This document shows positions 25,021 through 35,523 of a stretch of DNA of 64,000 nt, piece after piece. Position numbers and translations under genes: made by a program. The DNA is from Cladopsammia gracilis. Lineage: Eukaryota > Cnidaria > Anthozoa > Scleractinia > Dendrophylliidae. The notes under the pieces were generated by a model. The model did no database searches. It saw nothing but the letters and a program-made list of their open reading frames with translations, and was not told the DNA's origin. Where the stretch lies: positions 310,001-374,000 of the forward strand of contig JAJGOT010000090.1 of the NCBI GenBank assembly GCA_022457155.1, given 5' to 3'. Positions within the stretch are counted from its first letter, which is position 1. Each line of letters starts with the position of its first letter.

Positions 25021-25386
25021 CTATAAGGGGATGCTCCACCCGATAGGGGTACCTTTTGAGGCTGGAGGTATATAAAAGGGCAGGGATTTCACGAGTTGAA
25101 GTCTAGAAAAGGGTGGGGAAAACTGCCATTTAGGTATATAAAAAGGGCCTTTCAACAGACGCATGTTATTGTTTGGTTAACATCAATAGTGGTAACGTTT
25201 GATGTTTTTTCGTGGATATCGTTCCATAAGTTTATTTCAGGGGTATAGTAAAGAGAAGCATTGTTTGTTCTGTAGATGTATGAAAGGAGTACCATTTCCT
25301 ATGAAAGGTATATAAAAGGGTTATCTTTTCTGTGAAAAACGGTACAAAACTTTGTTGATTACCCCCCCCCCCCCCCCCCCCCCCCT
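25021..25386. mobile_element. Poly-G/C-bounded element, second family, copy 1
   Basis: It shares GGGGATGCTCC, GGGGTACCTTTT, GGCTGGAGG, GGGATTTCACGAGTTGAAG and a terminal C run with the copy at 27356-27984. The left poly-G end is absent here. It ends about 200 bp downstream of the stop codon of the PAN-EGF-fibrinogen gene. Confidence 0.65.
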
Positions 25387-25592
25387 CTCCTCACCCTGGG
25401 CTTTTTGAGTTGAAGCAACATTTCCAAAATTAGCGACCGATAACACTTTTTTGTTCATCTTAAATTTTTTGCAAAACAAAACACGAATTGCTGCTACAGT
25501 TATTGGTCTAAGGCGTTGTTTGGCTACAAGATGTCTTGCAACAACTTCTTTCGCAAAATTCGTTAACGGCAAATTAAACTGACATTTGCGAT

Positions 25593-27135
25593 TCACAGAT
25601 CGGATCCAATCCACCATTGTGTAGTGGACAATGAGTTTTCTGTGCACTTATGCTGTGGATTAGTATCAGCGTACAAACCAAAATTATCTTCACCCACTTC
25701 TGCATCCTTTCTTGGATCCCATTCACAGCCATTTATACCGCTCCAGTAAGAATCTGTGTGCATATGCTGATTATCCCTTTGAACCAACATTCCAGTACAA
25801 TCTGTGCAGTTTATTCCTCGAACTGAAACAAATTCATATCTCTGGCAATTGTCTTGATTGGCGAAGGTCAGCAGGTCAGTGTCTTTGAGTGACGCGCGTG
25901 CGTAGTCGGTGTAACTGAGGCCTGATGGGAAGTCGCATGTCACGCGCCAGTGCGTCGAGTTATCCCGGATGTTGACCAAAGCTTCGTAAGACACTCTGAA
26001 GTCGTGCCAGGTGAAATTGTTCTCGTTTCGCGGGAAATCGTGATAAAACGGTTTGTTCTTGTAAAACTCCTTGTTTGCCAGCGAGAAGGATTCTATGAGA
26101 GTCCAAGCGTTTCCTGCCTCGGAACTAAAGTCACAGTACGTCTTTACGGTCTTATTATCGCTTATAACAAGGTTATAAGCGCCTGAATGAGATCCTCGCT
26201 TAATCATTCTGATAGCTTGGCACGATTTGACTTCTGGGCCTGGGTAAAACATCTCACATCGCTTTCCCTGGGTATTTTCTGGGCATGCGCAGGAGTACTG
26301 TTCCTTGATGTCATTGCATTTTTCCACGCACTTTCCTCCATTCAGACATGGCTGTGATTTACAGCATCCGTTTAAACAGCTCGTGTTTACCTAAAAATAA
26401 GCGCCGTATCTTTTAATTTAGAACACAGAATCACACATCACGTTCAAGAAACATGTCTTATTGGGAATCTTCTGTGAAGTCCGCAATAGCACTATATTCA
26501 TTTCACTCAGTAAAAGACGCAGATTTGGAATGAATTCCACTTGTATTTGAATTGCTCATAAATTCCACAAAAATCTAGGATTAGATTCCTTGAAATCAAA
26601 AAACGTTTCACAGATTTAGAAGAATTGTAACACGTTTAAACTTAGCAACCACTTGGTTTCTAGTGTGACTTTCGCTTACTTCATCTCTTTTCATCTTCAC
26701 TTTATTATTTGGTAGGAGCCGATTACCCTGAATTTGGTAATAATTTGAATTTGACTAGGAGGGGGAGGGGATGAGGGATGGTCTGGTCCCACATGGTCTC
26801 ACCTTTATACCAGATTGTTGCATGGTGTATAAAAGAGTTCCTTGTCTGGTCACCAGGTCCGCTGCCGCGTCATCTTTATCGGTATCCAACAGTTCACAAC
26901 TCGTCCCAGTCAATTGAAACGCTACGCAGCCACACGTTTTCGCGCAATGGCGGAAACACTCCAGTGGGCTGGATACACTCACAGAACGAATGATGTGCTT
27001 TATTAAGGCAGCATTCTCAGTAAAGATGTTGTAGATGTACATAAGAGGTGTTTCAAATTGAATGTTATTTGTTGAGGTTGTACTTGAAAGAAGTGCTCCG
27101 CAAACGAACAACAAAATCCCAAAGCTTGATGTCAT
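25593..27135 (-). CDS. Secreted PAN/apple-EGF-fibrinogen-like protein, paralogue 1
   Basis: Two coding exons: 26803-27135 (111 codons, donor GTGAGA) and 25593-26390 (acceptor TTTTTAG, 265 codons and TGA), phase 0, 376 residues in total. Residues 1-22 form a signal peptide (FGILLFVCGALLSS core). A PAN/apple domain follows (about 27-110) with ECFRHCAKTCGCVAF. Exon 2 starts with an EGF-like domain (about 115-158; CLNGGKCVEKC, YSCACPENTQGKRCE). A fibrinogen C-terminal-like domain runs to the end (about 165-376; YCDFSSEAGNAWTLIESFSL, YWSGINGCEWDP). Proteins with this layout are common in corals, including ones listed as uncharacterised skeletal matrix proteins; that link is from memory, not shown here. 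A TTTCTATTCAG acceptor 6 bp before the ATG suggests an upstream 5'UTR exon. An extracellular adhesive or matrix role is inferred from the domains. Confidence 0.85.
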
Positions 27136-27355
27136 TTCAGACTGAATAGAAATACGTGTAATGATTTCCCTGTGCGTATATAAAAAAAAATGTTTCTTAA
27201 TTTATTTGTACAGATACATTTTATTTTGCCATGCAAATAGAATGGTGCACAAGGTGGTTCTAACGCTTGAGTCTGTAGATGAAATACTTATAGGTACCCT
27301 GCAGTCCCTTCTGCGCATGCACTGTTTTTTTGTGAGACTCACACGATGGAATCGC

Positions 27356-27984
27356 GGGGGGGGGGGGGTACTCCCTACATGGGCTATACGGGGATGCTCC
27401 GCCCGAAAGGGGTACCTTTTTTAGGCTGGAGGAATATGAAAGGGTCGGGATTTCACGAGTTGAAGTATGTGAAAAGGGTAGGGATTTCACGAAGAATAAG
27501 AAAGGGTAGCGAAAACATTAAAGTTGAAGTTGACGCATAAAAAAGGGTAAGGAAAACTGCCATTTAAGTATTATAAAAAGGGCCTTTCAAAATATATCAA
27601 ACAGACGCACGTGAAGGCCATATGAAAGGATTACCATTTTCAGTGAAAGGTATATGAACAGGTTACCTTTTCTGTCAAAAACGGTATATATACACCTTAT
27701 TCGATGGTTTAACTGCGGGGTTCGATGAGTAAAATGTCCGCACGTATTATCTGTTAAACCATCGAATAAGGGATTTATTATTCGACTGAAGTTCTTTTTA
27801 TACCGGGATACTGAGGTGTAATACGGCAATCTACTGTGTAATACGCTCGGATATTTTGCTTGTTCTCTTTCCCTTATAAGGTAAAATGACGTCACAGTCG
27901 AATAATAAAAAGGGTAAGGGTTTGGACCTCGGGGCGGAGCATTCCCGTACAAAACTTCGTTAAGTACCCCCCCCCCCCCCCCGG
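27356..27984. mobile_element. Poly-G/C-bounded element, second family, copy 2, with nested insertion
   Basis: The left end is a G run, then GGTACTCCC and CGGGGATGCTCCGCCC; the right end is GGGGCGGAGCATTCCCG... and a C run, giving complementary ends. The body repeats AAAAGGGT-type words. A palindromic insertion (27686-27907) splits it. It explains several G/C-run frames on both strands. Confidence 0.7.
27686..27907. mobile_element. Nested palindromic insertion
   Basis: Two inverted pairs lie side by side: CTTATTCGATGGTTTAAC with GTTAAACCATCGAATAAG (27694-27771) and TTATTATTCGACTG with CAGTCGAATAATAA (27774-27907). A TGACGTCA octamer is at 27888-27895. It interrupts the copy-2 element above. 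Confidence 0.6.
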
Positions 27985-28764
27985 ATGGAATGTCATTTTA
28001 CCTTCCACTTTGCGGAAAACATCCGTTGAACGTGCCGCCGGTGATGTTATCTTTAACCGCCCGATCTTTAATTGCTTCATGCTTCAGCACCGCTTCTTTT
28101 GAACTCATCGACAGTAGAATAGAAGCTTACTGTCGCAAGCTTTCCCATCCATATTGGCGGACATTCAGCTTCTGATAAAACTTGAAATTTGCGTCATGTA
28201 AGTAGTCACAGATTGTAACGTATCGCCAAAATCAAAACAAAAAATGCCAACGAAGTCTAAGCATGCGCACTAGGACTGCAGGTTCTCTTCAAGTGTGACC
28301 ATTCAAATTAAAGCTAAACTAACATTTCATGAATGAATAAATGAACAATTTTACTAATATTTCCAATTTTTTTCACTACTTTTCACCATAAAAGGATTTT
28401 GAAAGTCCAACAGAAAATTGGGTTATTGAAACAGTCTGCCAAATGTTTTTCAAGAATTGGCCAAAGGACTAAGTAGAAATTCACTGTTAGGCCGTCATCA
28501 CCGGTGTATTATTCTTTTGACCACTATTCAAAGCATCTAAAAACATTCGCCACCAGTCAACTTTTTCAAAAGCCATGGCCCATGAATGTGTTTTCAATAA
28601 ATACATCTGTTAAATGATTTCCATGTGTTGTATGCTCGATTATAAAAAGCTCAAGGAAATGCGCGTGCTATGATTGGTTAAACCGAGTTCATTATAACTC
28701 GATAAAGCACGCGCGTGACGTAAGGTTCATTATAACCGTTTTTATTTTATAAAAGAAATAAAAA

Positions 28765-28935
28765 AAACTTGTTCCTCGTGCATTATTGAGTTATATAAGC
28801 ACTTGGAAATTTTTAAGAACACTCAAGAAGTGCGAGAAGCACTCGCTTTTGGCTCGTGCTTCTCTGCACTTCTCGAGTGTTCTTAACAATTGCCGCGTGC
28901 TTATGTAACTCATTAATGCACTCGGCGCGTTTTTA
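28765..28935. mobile_element. Long fold-back element
   Basis: AACACTCAAGAAGTGCGAGA and its imperfect complement TCTCTGCACTTCTCGAGTGT flank a tiny loop near 28845. The outer arms (TTATATAAGCAC / GTGCTTATGTAA) keep the symmetry to both ends. Confidence 0.7.
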
Positions 28936-29656
28936 TTTCTTTAATTAACTTGAAAAAGTTTCCTTTTATGTTCTTCCATAATTACTTTGCGATTCGTTGT
29001 CAATGATTGGTCCTTTGTGAACATTTTCTCAGTGGATTTCACTTTTATTACCTTCTAGAGCTCTCTAAATTAACAAAAAAAATTCCCATTGTTTTTTCTC
29101 TTTGTTCATTCCACCTGGCCCTTGAACGTTTTATTACTCCTTGTGTAATATATATTTATATACTTCATGCATATATTTAGATTTTCTGTTAACGGGTCAG
29201 TCCTGGTCGCATAATATGTGGAACTATCCTGACTTTACTCCAAATCTTTCATTTTGACGTTTCATTCCTTTGCTTTACTTTTGCTATACTGAGACAAAGT
29301 ATCCGGTCGAATTTTAACATGGTATCTGTAAGGAACACCCAATAACTGTTTCGGTGAAAAAGCTGTTGGGAAGGAGTTAGTCGTCTTATATAAAATTGGA
29401 ATTAATTAGACCTAAAACTAGTGTCTACTAAAATGTCGCCGTAGACTCGTAACATCGGAAAATTCAACGCCTTTTGTTTGCGGGGGGATAAAAATGTCGT
29501 TTTGGGTACAAAATAAGGTCAACTAGGATTTTCTGAAAGGAGAAATCAAGAAGTAAATTTGCGGAGTAGGAGTCCTGTCTCTAAATTTTTTTGCCGCTGA
29601 AATATTTAGCTAAAAGAACCGAATAGATAAACTGTATTAGCTTTCACAAAGTACGG

Positions 29657-29862
29657 CCTTTCACTCCCAGAGTCAATTATGAAGATATGTAGTGTAGTTC
29701 TAACTTTTGATTCTGTGGACGAAAACCTATGGTGTGACCATTCAAATGAAACCTCTTTAGAAGTACTTTTGCATGGTACCATTTGTTTTTCAAGGTTTTA
29801 CAAAATGAAATTTGGAATTTTTTCTTGAATTTTGATGTTTGGCACTCTTGGGAGTGAAAGGG
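29657..29862. mobile_element. MITE family F1, near-complete copy
   Basis: Ends CCTTTCACTCCCA and TGGGAGTGAAAGG are inverted repeats; TTAA follows at 29863-29866. The inside carries the GTGTGACCATTCAAATGAAA block shared with 331 and 20811. This copy defines both ends of the family. Confidence 0.75.
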
Positions 29863-29876
29863 TTAAAGGCACTAAA

Positions 29877-30065
29877 GGTGATGTTACACGAGACGAGTTT
29901 CATACAACATTGTTGCGTTAAAAGTTGACACCGTATTTACAGCACTAGGACGATTTTTAACGCAATTTTTTTGTTGCGGCAACATGTTGCAAGTTTTTGA
30001 AGCTGATTCAAAAACTCGTAACGCAAAAAGTTGTCGTTGCGAATCTTCCCGTGTAACATATCACC
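29877..30065. mobile_element. TTAA-type MITE, family F6
   Basis: Ends GGTGATGTTACACG and CGTGTAACATATCACC are inverted; TTAA follows at 30066. About 190 bp with internal TTGTTGCG-type short repeats. No coding capacity. Confidence 0.7.
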
Positions 30066-30599
30066 TTAAAATGACCTGGAAAAACAGTACAAACGCCATT
30101 CCAAGCAATTTCCTAAACATACCTCGTAGGTATGTCTGACGATTGCAGAATGATAATAGAAGGAATAACATAAACCTAATCAATTTCCTCTTGCAGTGTG
30201 TTATCAGCTAACCAAAAATTGAGTCTTCTTTGAATTAACGGTGTTTTCTGTCTCCAAGAGAAACGTTTTATTTCCGGTTTTCTGATTCTTCAAATGTCAA
30301 CCAAACCGTGCAAAAGACAAATATTTTCGTTCTGCTTTATGGATTTCAGCTATCATTTGCCACCGAATCCATCAAACTCGGTGTGAAGCATGACATTGAA
30401 ATCTCTGCAAATTATGACCTTACAAGCATAATTTATATCCGTTTTTTCCAATTCATCCATCGTTTATTAAAAAAAGAGCGTTTGTTCATTTGTTTTATTG
30501 GAAGCATAGATGTTCAGAAAGAAAGAAAAATTATCTTGCACGAGATTGAAGATTAAATTCAGTAAACAGTTTCTAATTAAAAATGAACACATCTACTGC

Positions 30600-30665
30600 G
30601 CTCAAACCCTTGTAACAGAAACAACTTACCCTTCCACTGAATGATCCAACTATTTCGACTTCCTC
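30600..30665 (-). other. Candidate 5'UTR exon upstream of paralogue 1
   Basis: On the minus strand, TTCAGTGGAAGG is followed by a GTAAGTTG donor (complement of about 30621-30628). Similar donors sit in related sequence at about 38923 and 41645. Together with the acceptor just before each PAN-EGF-fibrinogen ATG, this suggests a non-coding first exon. Tentative. Confidence 0.3.
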
Positions 30666-31079
30666 AGTACCAGAAGTCTCTTGTAAGAAACAGATGAAGT
30701 CCGTTTTGCTGTTTCATTAGCCAACTGTTAACCGTCTTCTGTTTCTTTAAAGAACGAATCTCTCAAGCATTTAATTTCTATTCAATTTAATTTAAATGCA
30801 ACGTTATACTCGCCACATTTGACCTTGATTCTTACAATTTGCTGGAAGCACGACCAAAACTTGACAAAAGGCCTGATTAGTATTCCTTAATTTCGTGGTG
30901 TTATGTGTCATACACAGTGTCAGTGGAAAACTGACATGTGTTTTTGCAGATTTTAAACACAATTAACACCTTACATAACATTAAAGAACAATAAAACTGG
31001 AAATTAAACGGTGACCGGAGAAAACGCTTGGTGAGACTACGAGCAGAATTGCATTTGAGATAGATAAGGATGCACGATT

Positions 31080-31335
31080 TGGCAAACTGTTTAGTTTTTC
31101 ACGAACGGAAAGCGAACAAATTAATACTCGTTTTTCAAGCAAAATTGACGAATGGTACAATTTGTTTTATATTATTTTGTCAACATATACTTTTAAGTAT
31201 ATGCATTAAAATGCATATGAACCGAGAAATTGACAGTGGTAATTGACTTTATACATGCCTCCTACAAGTTCAATAATTTCACTTTTGTTCCCGCTTGATA
31301 ATATTAATAATACAGGCTTTCAAAACAGGTTCAAC
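31080..31335. repeat. Upstream repeat block, copy 1 of 3
   Basis: CGAACGGAAAGCGAACAAATT, TTTTTCAAGCAAAATTGAC, GAGAAATTGACAG and CATGCCTCCTACAA recur in the same order at 39315-39500 and 42385-42560. It lies upstream of paralogue 1 as the second lies upstream of paralogue 2. Confidence 0.5.
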
Positions 31336-31950
31336 ATAAGTTTCAACTTTTGTTGGGTATACGAGTTTTCTCGTGCGCGCTGCGTGATAATTATAATCAG
31401 TTATGAATACAGGTTTTCAAAACAGGTTCAACATGTGTTTCAACTTTTATTGGGTTTGCGAGTTTTCTCGTGCGCGCTGCGTGATAATTATAATCAGTTA
31501 TGAATACAGGTTTTCAAAACCTTGAAGGGGTTCTTAATAGGTCTTATGCGTGATGACGTCATCAGCTCAAAATTCACCACCGAGCCTCGTTTACACGAAA
31601 TTCCTTGCAAACCTTTGACAAGTTCACGTTGTTTTTGAGTGGGTATTCTTTTCAATTTTGCTCCTTTGAGAATACATTGAAGACATTGTCACAGGTTTTA
31701 ACTTCGAAAGCGAGGCTTGGGGGTGAAATTAGCTAGTCTGACGTAAACACGCATAAGGGCTATTTCAAACAGGTGGAACATATGTTTCCATGTTTGTTGG
31801 GATTGCGAGTTTTCTCGTGCGTGTTGTGTAATAATTAGTTATGAGCACAAGTTTTTAAAACCTCGAAGGGGTTCTTAATTTCAAACAGATTGAACATATG
31901 TTTCAATGTTTGTTGGGATTGCGAGTTTTCTCGTGCGTGCTGTTTCATAA
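31308..31950. repeat. ~98-bp tandem repeat array, partly separated
   Basis: A unit with CAAAACAGGTTCAAC and GAGTTTTCTCGTGCGCGCTG appears twice in tandem (about 31308-31504) and twice more, diverged, at about 31765-31870 and 31872-31950. The pairs are separated by a ~250 bp insert that has TGACGTCA at 31554. Confidence 0.7.
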
Positions 31951-32266
31951 CTAAATGTCGCTGGAAGGTTTCTTCTTTTTGGCGCGTTATGCTAGTCAGG
32001 GAGCTTAAGCAACCAAAACGGCGACGGCAGCGAAAACGGGACAAAAATAAGTTAAACGAAGGCAAATAATGCCTCTGCACGTGCGTTTTACATTTTGGTA
32101 CATTTCGTTGCCGTTCTCTGCAAACAATAACGTCAAATGATCAAACTATTGGTGGAGAACGTGAACACACGACGATTAATTTTCTTTCTCTGTTTGAGCT
32201 TGAAAACCATCCCTACGAATTCAGCTCCTTGATACAGTCACATTAGACAAATCAAACAAATTGGAA

Positions 32267-32458
32267 CAATAGGCCATTTGCACGATGACGTCATTTGACT
32301 ACTACTACCAGAATCCTTCAGTTTTTTGTTTTGTAGTGCAAATTAGGGCCATTGTTATTTTAACCGCACTGGGATTACAAAATTTAAATAAGAAAGGAAA
32401 AACGAAATGAATTCTGGTAGTAGTAGTCAAATGACGTCATCGTGCAAATGGCCTATTG
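32267..32458. mobile_element. MITE with 48-bp perfect inverted ends
   Basis: Positions 32267-32314 and 32411-32458 are exact reverse complements by my reading, beginning CAATAGGCCATTTGCACGAT. Each arm carries a TGACGTCA octamer. The perfect arms suggest a recent insertion. Confidence 0.85.
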
Positions 32459-32875
32459 CAAAGTAGTTTAAATGAGTGCGAATGTGCTTTTTTTTTTCAA
32501 GTAACATTATCCGTGGCGTTGCCTTGTGACAAACTGTTACGTGCCCTACCAATGTCGTGCCGAGGTTCCATCAGCTAAGAAAGACGAATGGCTCTGGGGA
32601 CAAGCAATTGTTTTTGTTTTATTTTATTACTTTTACCATGTAATAAACGTACATAAATTTTAAGTTTAAGCATAAAAACCATAAATAAGCTTGCATTAAT
32701 CTAAAGGAAAGGAAATGGAAATAAAGTACAAAGGTCTTTAAGAGGCACATCATCGAAATAAAATGAATAGAAATGTGTTTACAAATAAAGTTAAATAAGG
32801 TTAAGAACTTAAAGTAGATTTACAATTTACAAATGTTACCAGGACAAGGTAACAGAGGGGATCCGCAACTATTAA

Positions 32876-33598
32876 GGTTACAGTGTACCTTCGGGGGTGT
32901 CTCCAGTATAACAGCTCTAGCATCTTTAATTAGATTACACTTAATATACCCAAACCCAGATATCAAATTAAAGCTTATAGAGCTGGCTATCTAAATATGG
33001 AAACCATTTGGAAATAAAATGAATTGTCGAATTTTTTACGACGTCGAAATTCGAACGTCCGAATCAGCTTTAAAACGCTATAACTCAAAGCGATTATTGT
33101 ATTTTGCTAATTTGATTTGTTCTCGGATTTCCGGACACAAAGCGCTAAAAAAACGTGTCGGCGATTTCCCATATTCAATTGCAGCGAAAAGTTACAGAAT
33201 ATTTTCGAAAAAGGGAGAAAAAAAATTGGAATGATCGCACGGAAATGGATCTTGACGAAAAAGTTTTCGGAATTAAGAAATTCGCCGACAAGTTTTTGTT
33301 GATTATATGTTAGCCTAGCTTCTGTCCAAATTTGAGGAAAATCGAACAAATTCCCTTTGAGTTGTAGCTCTTTAAAGTGACCCTAGCAAGCGAAAAATTA
33401 ACTTTGAGAAAACAGCGCTTAAAAAAACATATCGCTTCATAAACAAACTCCGCCCACAAAAGTTATACCGTCATTTCTCCGTCAATTTTCACTATTTTTC
33501 GATAATTTTTTTTTGAATGAAAGTTCATTCTGTAAACTTTATTTTGACGCCAAAAAAAAATTTTCGATAAATTTTCGATCTGAAGGTACACTGTAACC
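32876..33598. mobile_element. TTAA-flanked MITE, family F2
   Basis: GGTTACAGTGTACCTTCG at the left and CGATCTGAAGGTACACTGTAACC at the right edge are inverted repeats (18 of about 20 bp), each next to TTAA (32872-32875 and 33599-33602). About 720 bp; its frames are short and unrelated to transposases. Confidence 0.8.
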
Positions 33599-33602
33599 TT
33601 AA

Positions 33603-34024
33603 AGGAAACCTCCATAGTTATAACAAATTGACGTTAAATTGTTGGAAATGAAGTCTTAAATTAGACTATTTTAAAAACAAGTGCAAATATAATTTTAGTG
33701 TACAAAAACAATTGATATGAATATCGTCTATTTTCGCTGTTAAATTTCCCGCGCGTCACCATTTTGAATATTTATGACGTCATACAGTTGCCTAATTGTT
33801 GCATACAAAAGAACCTTGTTTTTTAACAATAGCGGCAACCACATGACGTTAAAAAATTCAAAATGGCGGCGCGCGGGAAATTTAAAGGCGAAAATAGGCA
33901 ATATTCATATTTTCTTGTTCACTGAAAAACATTATTCCATTTGTTATTAAAAGAATCGAAATTTATATTTTATTTACAACAATTTAACGTTTATGTCTTA
34001 TAAGAATTACAATGGAGGTTCCCT
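33603..34024. mobile_element. TTAA-flanked fold-back MITE, family F3
   Basis: AGGAAACCTCCAT and ATGGAGGTTCCCT are the ends; the arms share further blocks (ACGTTAAATTGTTG; TTCCCGCGCG). It shares the TTAA at 33599-33602 with F2 and ends at TTAA 34025-34028. Confidence 0.8.
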
Positions 34025-34063
34025 TTAAGTCAGTTACTGCTGTTGTGAAATTAAATATCCAGA

Positions 34064-34172
34064 TTCTATCACATGGGGGCGGGGGCGGAGCGTATAAGGG
34101 TGGGGGAGGAATTTTTTACGAGATAAGCGGGGGGGGGGGTTGTGGGCGGGGCCCCCTGCCCTGGTTCCGCCA
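34064..34172. mobile_element. G-rich short element with CCGCCACTGG end
   Basis: A G-rich tract ends in CTGGTTCCGCCACTGG. A related CAGTGGCGGATCCAGG end is at 47084. Probably a small MITE of one family. Confidence 0.45.
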
Positions 34173-34881
34173 CTGGACTACAAACTGGGTAAAAATAAGA
34201 TAGATTACGAGCTATGTGCAAGAAGAAAAAAACGAGTGAGACTATGAACATTATTACATGAACGGTTCACAAAAGATGTTTTACCGATACGGCAGTCATA
34301 TTGATTTTGCCCTCTGGGAAACCCATAATAACCATTGAAATTAATATATTCCTTCAGTAACAATTACTTTTATGGTCATTATTGGATGCCCAAGAGGGAA
34401 AATCAGTAAGGTTACAGTATAAGTAAAAAGGTCTATAATAACACGTTTATAAGGATGCACAAATTAAATTGGTGTGTCTTTTCTCGCAATTTGTTTCTTT
34501 TAAAACAATAACACGGTTGTTGGATCATCGCACGAGATCAGGGTGGATCAAAATGCACCAATAGCAACGAACCAACGTGCTACATAAAACGACACGTAAT
34601 CAATCGACCTGTCCTCGTCGCCTGATCAAGACTAGCAGTAATAGCAGTCGAAACCTCGCGATCAACATCTCAAAGCGACTCCATCGTGAGACAAATGAAC
34701 AAACGTTCACCTCAGTTTTACACACCACGATGAACAACAACCACATTTTTAATAACATGGTTTCTTTTAATTCGTCGTTTTCGAAACAAAATTTGCTTTA
34801 TTGGAACTTTTACAAATTACTCTCGTAAGTATAACAACAGCAAACATATGTTGTCTCAGTAGCATCGTAAATAAAGTAAGT

Positions 34882-35400
34882 AATAGTCAAGTGAGGCCTT
34901 TAAGCTACTGTATCCAAGCCCGAAAAAGCCTGAAAAAAATCAGGGCTTTTCAGCGGGAATCGAACCGGTGCGATGCGTTCGCGTTATCGGTGCGATGCTC
35001 TACCAACTGAGATATCAAAGCCACATGTTCGGAGCAGGTCAAATGTGAGTTCATGTGCAATTTGCAAATGCAACTACACGAGGACGAAGTAGACTCGACC
35101 CAAGTCTAAGTTCAGTAAACATTTGTTGTCTCAGTAACATCGTAAATAAAATAAGTAATAGTCAAGTGAACTTAGACTTAGACTTGGGTCGAGTCTACTT
35201 CGTCCTCGTGTTGTTGCATTTGCAAATTGCACATGAACTCACATTTGACCTGCTCCTAACATGTGGCTTTGATAGCTCAGTTGGTAGAGCATCGCACCGG
35301 TAACGCAAAGATCACGGGTTCGATTCCCGTTGAAAAGCCCTGATTTTTTTCAGGCTTTTTCGGGCTTGGATACGGTAGCTTAAAGGCCTATCTTGACTAT
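34882..35400. mobile_element. Head-to-head pair of tRNA-SINEs forming a ~520-bp palindrome
   Basis: Arms at about 34882-35113 and 35169-35400 are near-exact reverse complements around a 55 bp centre. Each has a tRNA-like head: on the plus strand TAGCTCAGTTGGTAGAGC (35273) and GGGTTCGATTCCCG (35318); the left arm has the same on the minus strand. A third copy of the centre sequence lies just outside the left arm at 34838-34886. Confidence 0.8.
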
Positions 35401-35523
35401 TACTTACTTTATAACAACAGTGTTTTGTATTCACGAGTTAGCTCACAGGAGCCTTTGATTACTGTCTCGTTTCTCACTTCGTTTGGAATTTCTATTATAT
35501 TCAAGCCTCAAGTCAGTTGCAAT

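Larger units (their letters stand above)
29445..30130. repeat. Interrupted copy of the 21455-21650 segment
   Basis: CGTAACATCGGAAAATT, GCTGAAATATT, TGTATTAGCTTTCACA, AAAGGCACTAAA and TGGAAAAACAGTACA occur in the same order as in the rolling stone-like intron at 21455-21650. Two insertions split this copy: an F1 MITE (29657-29862) and an F6 MITE (29877-30065). Confidence 0.7.
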
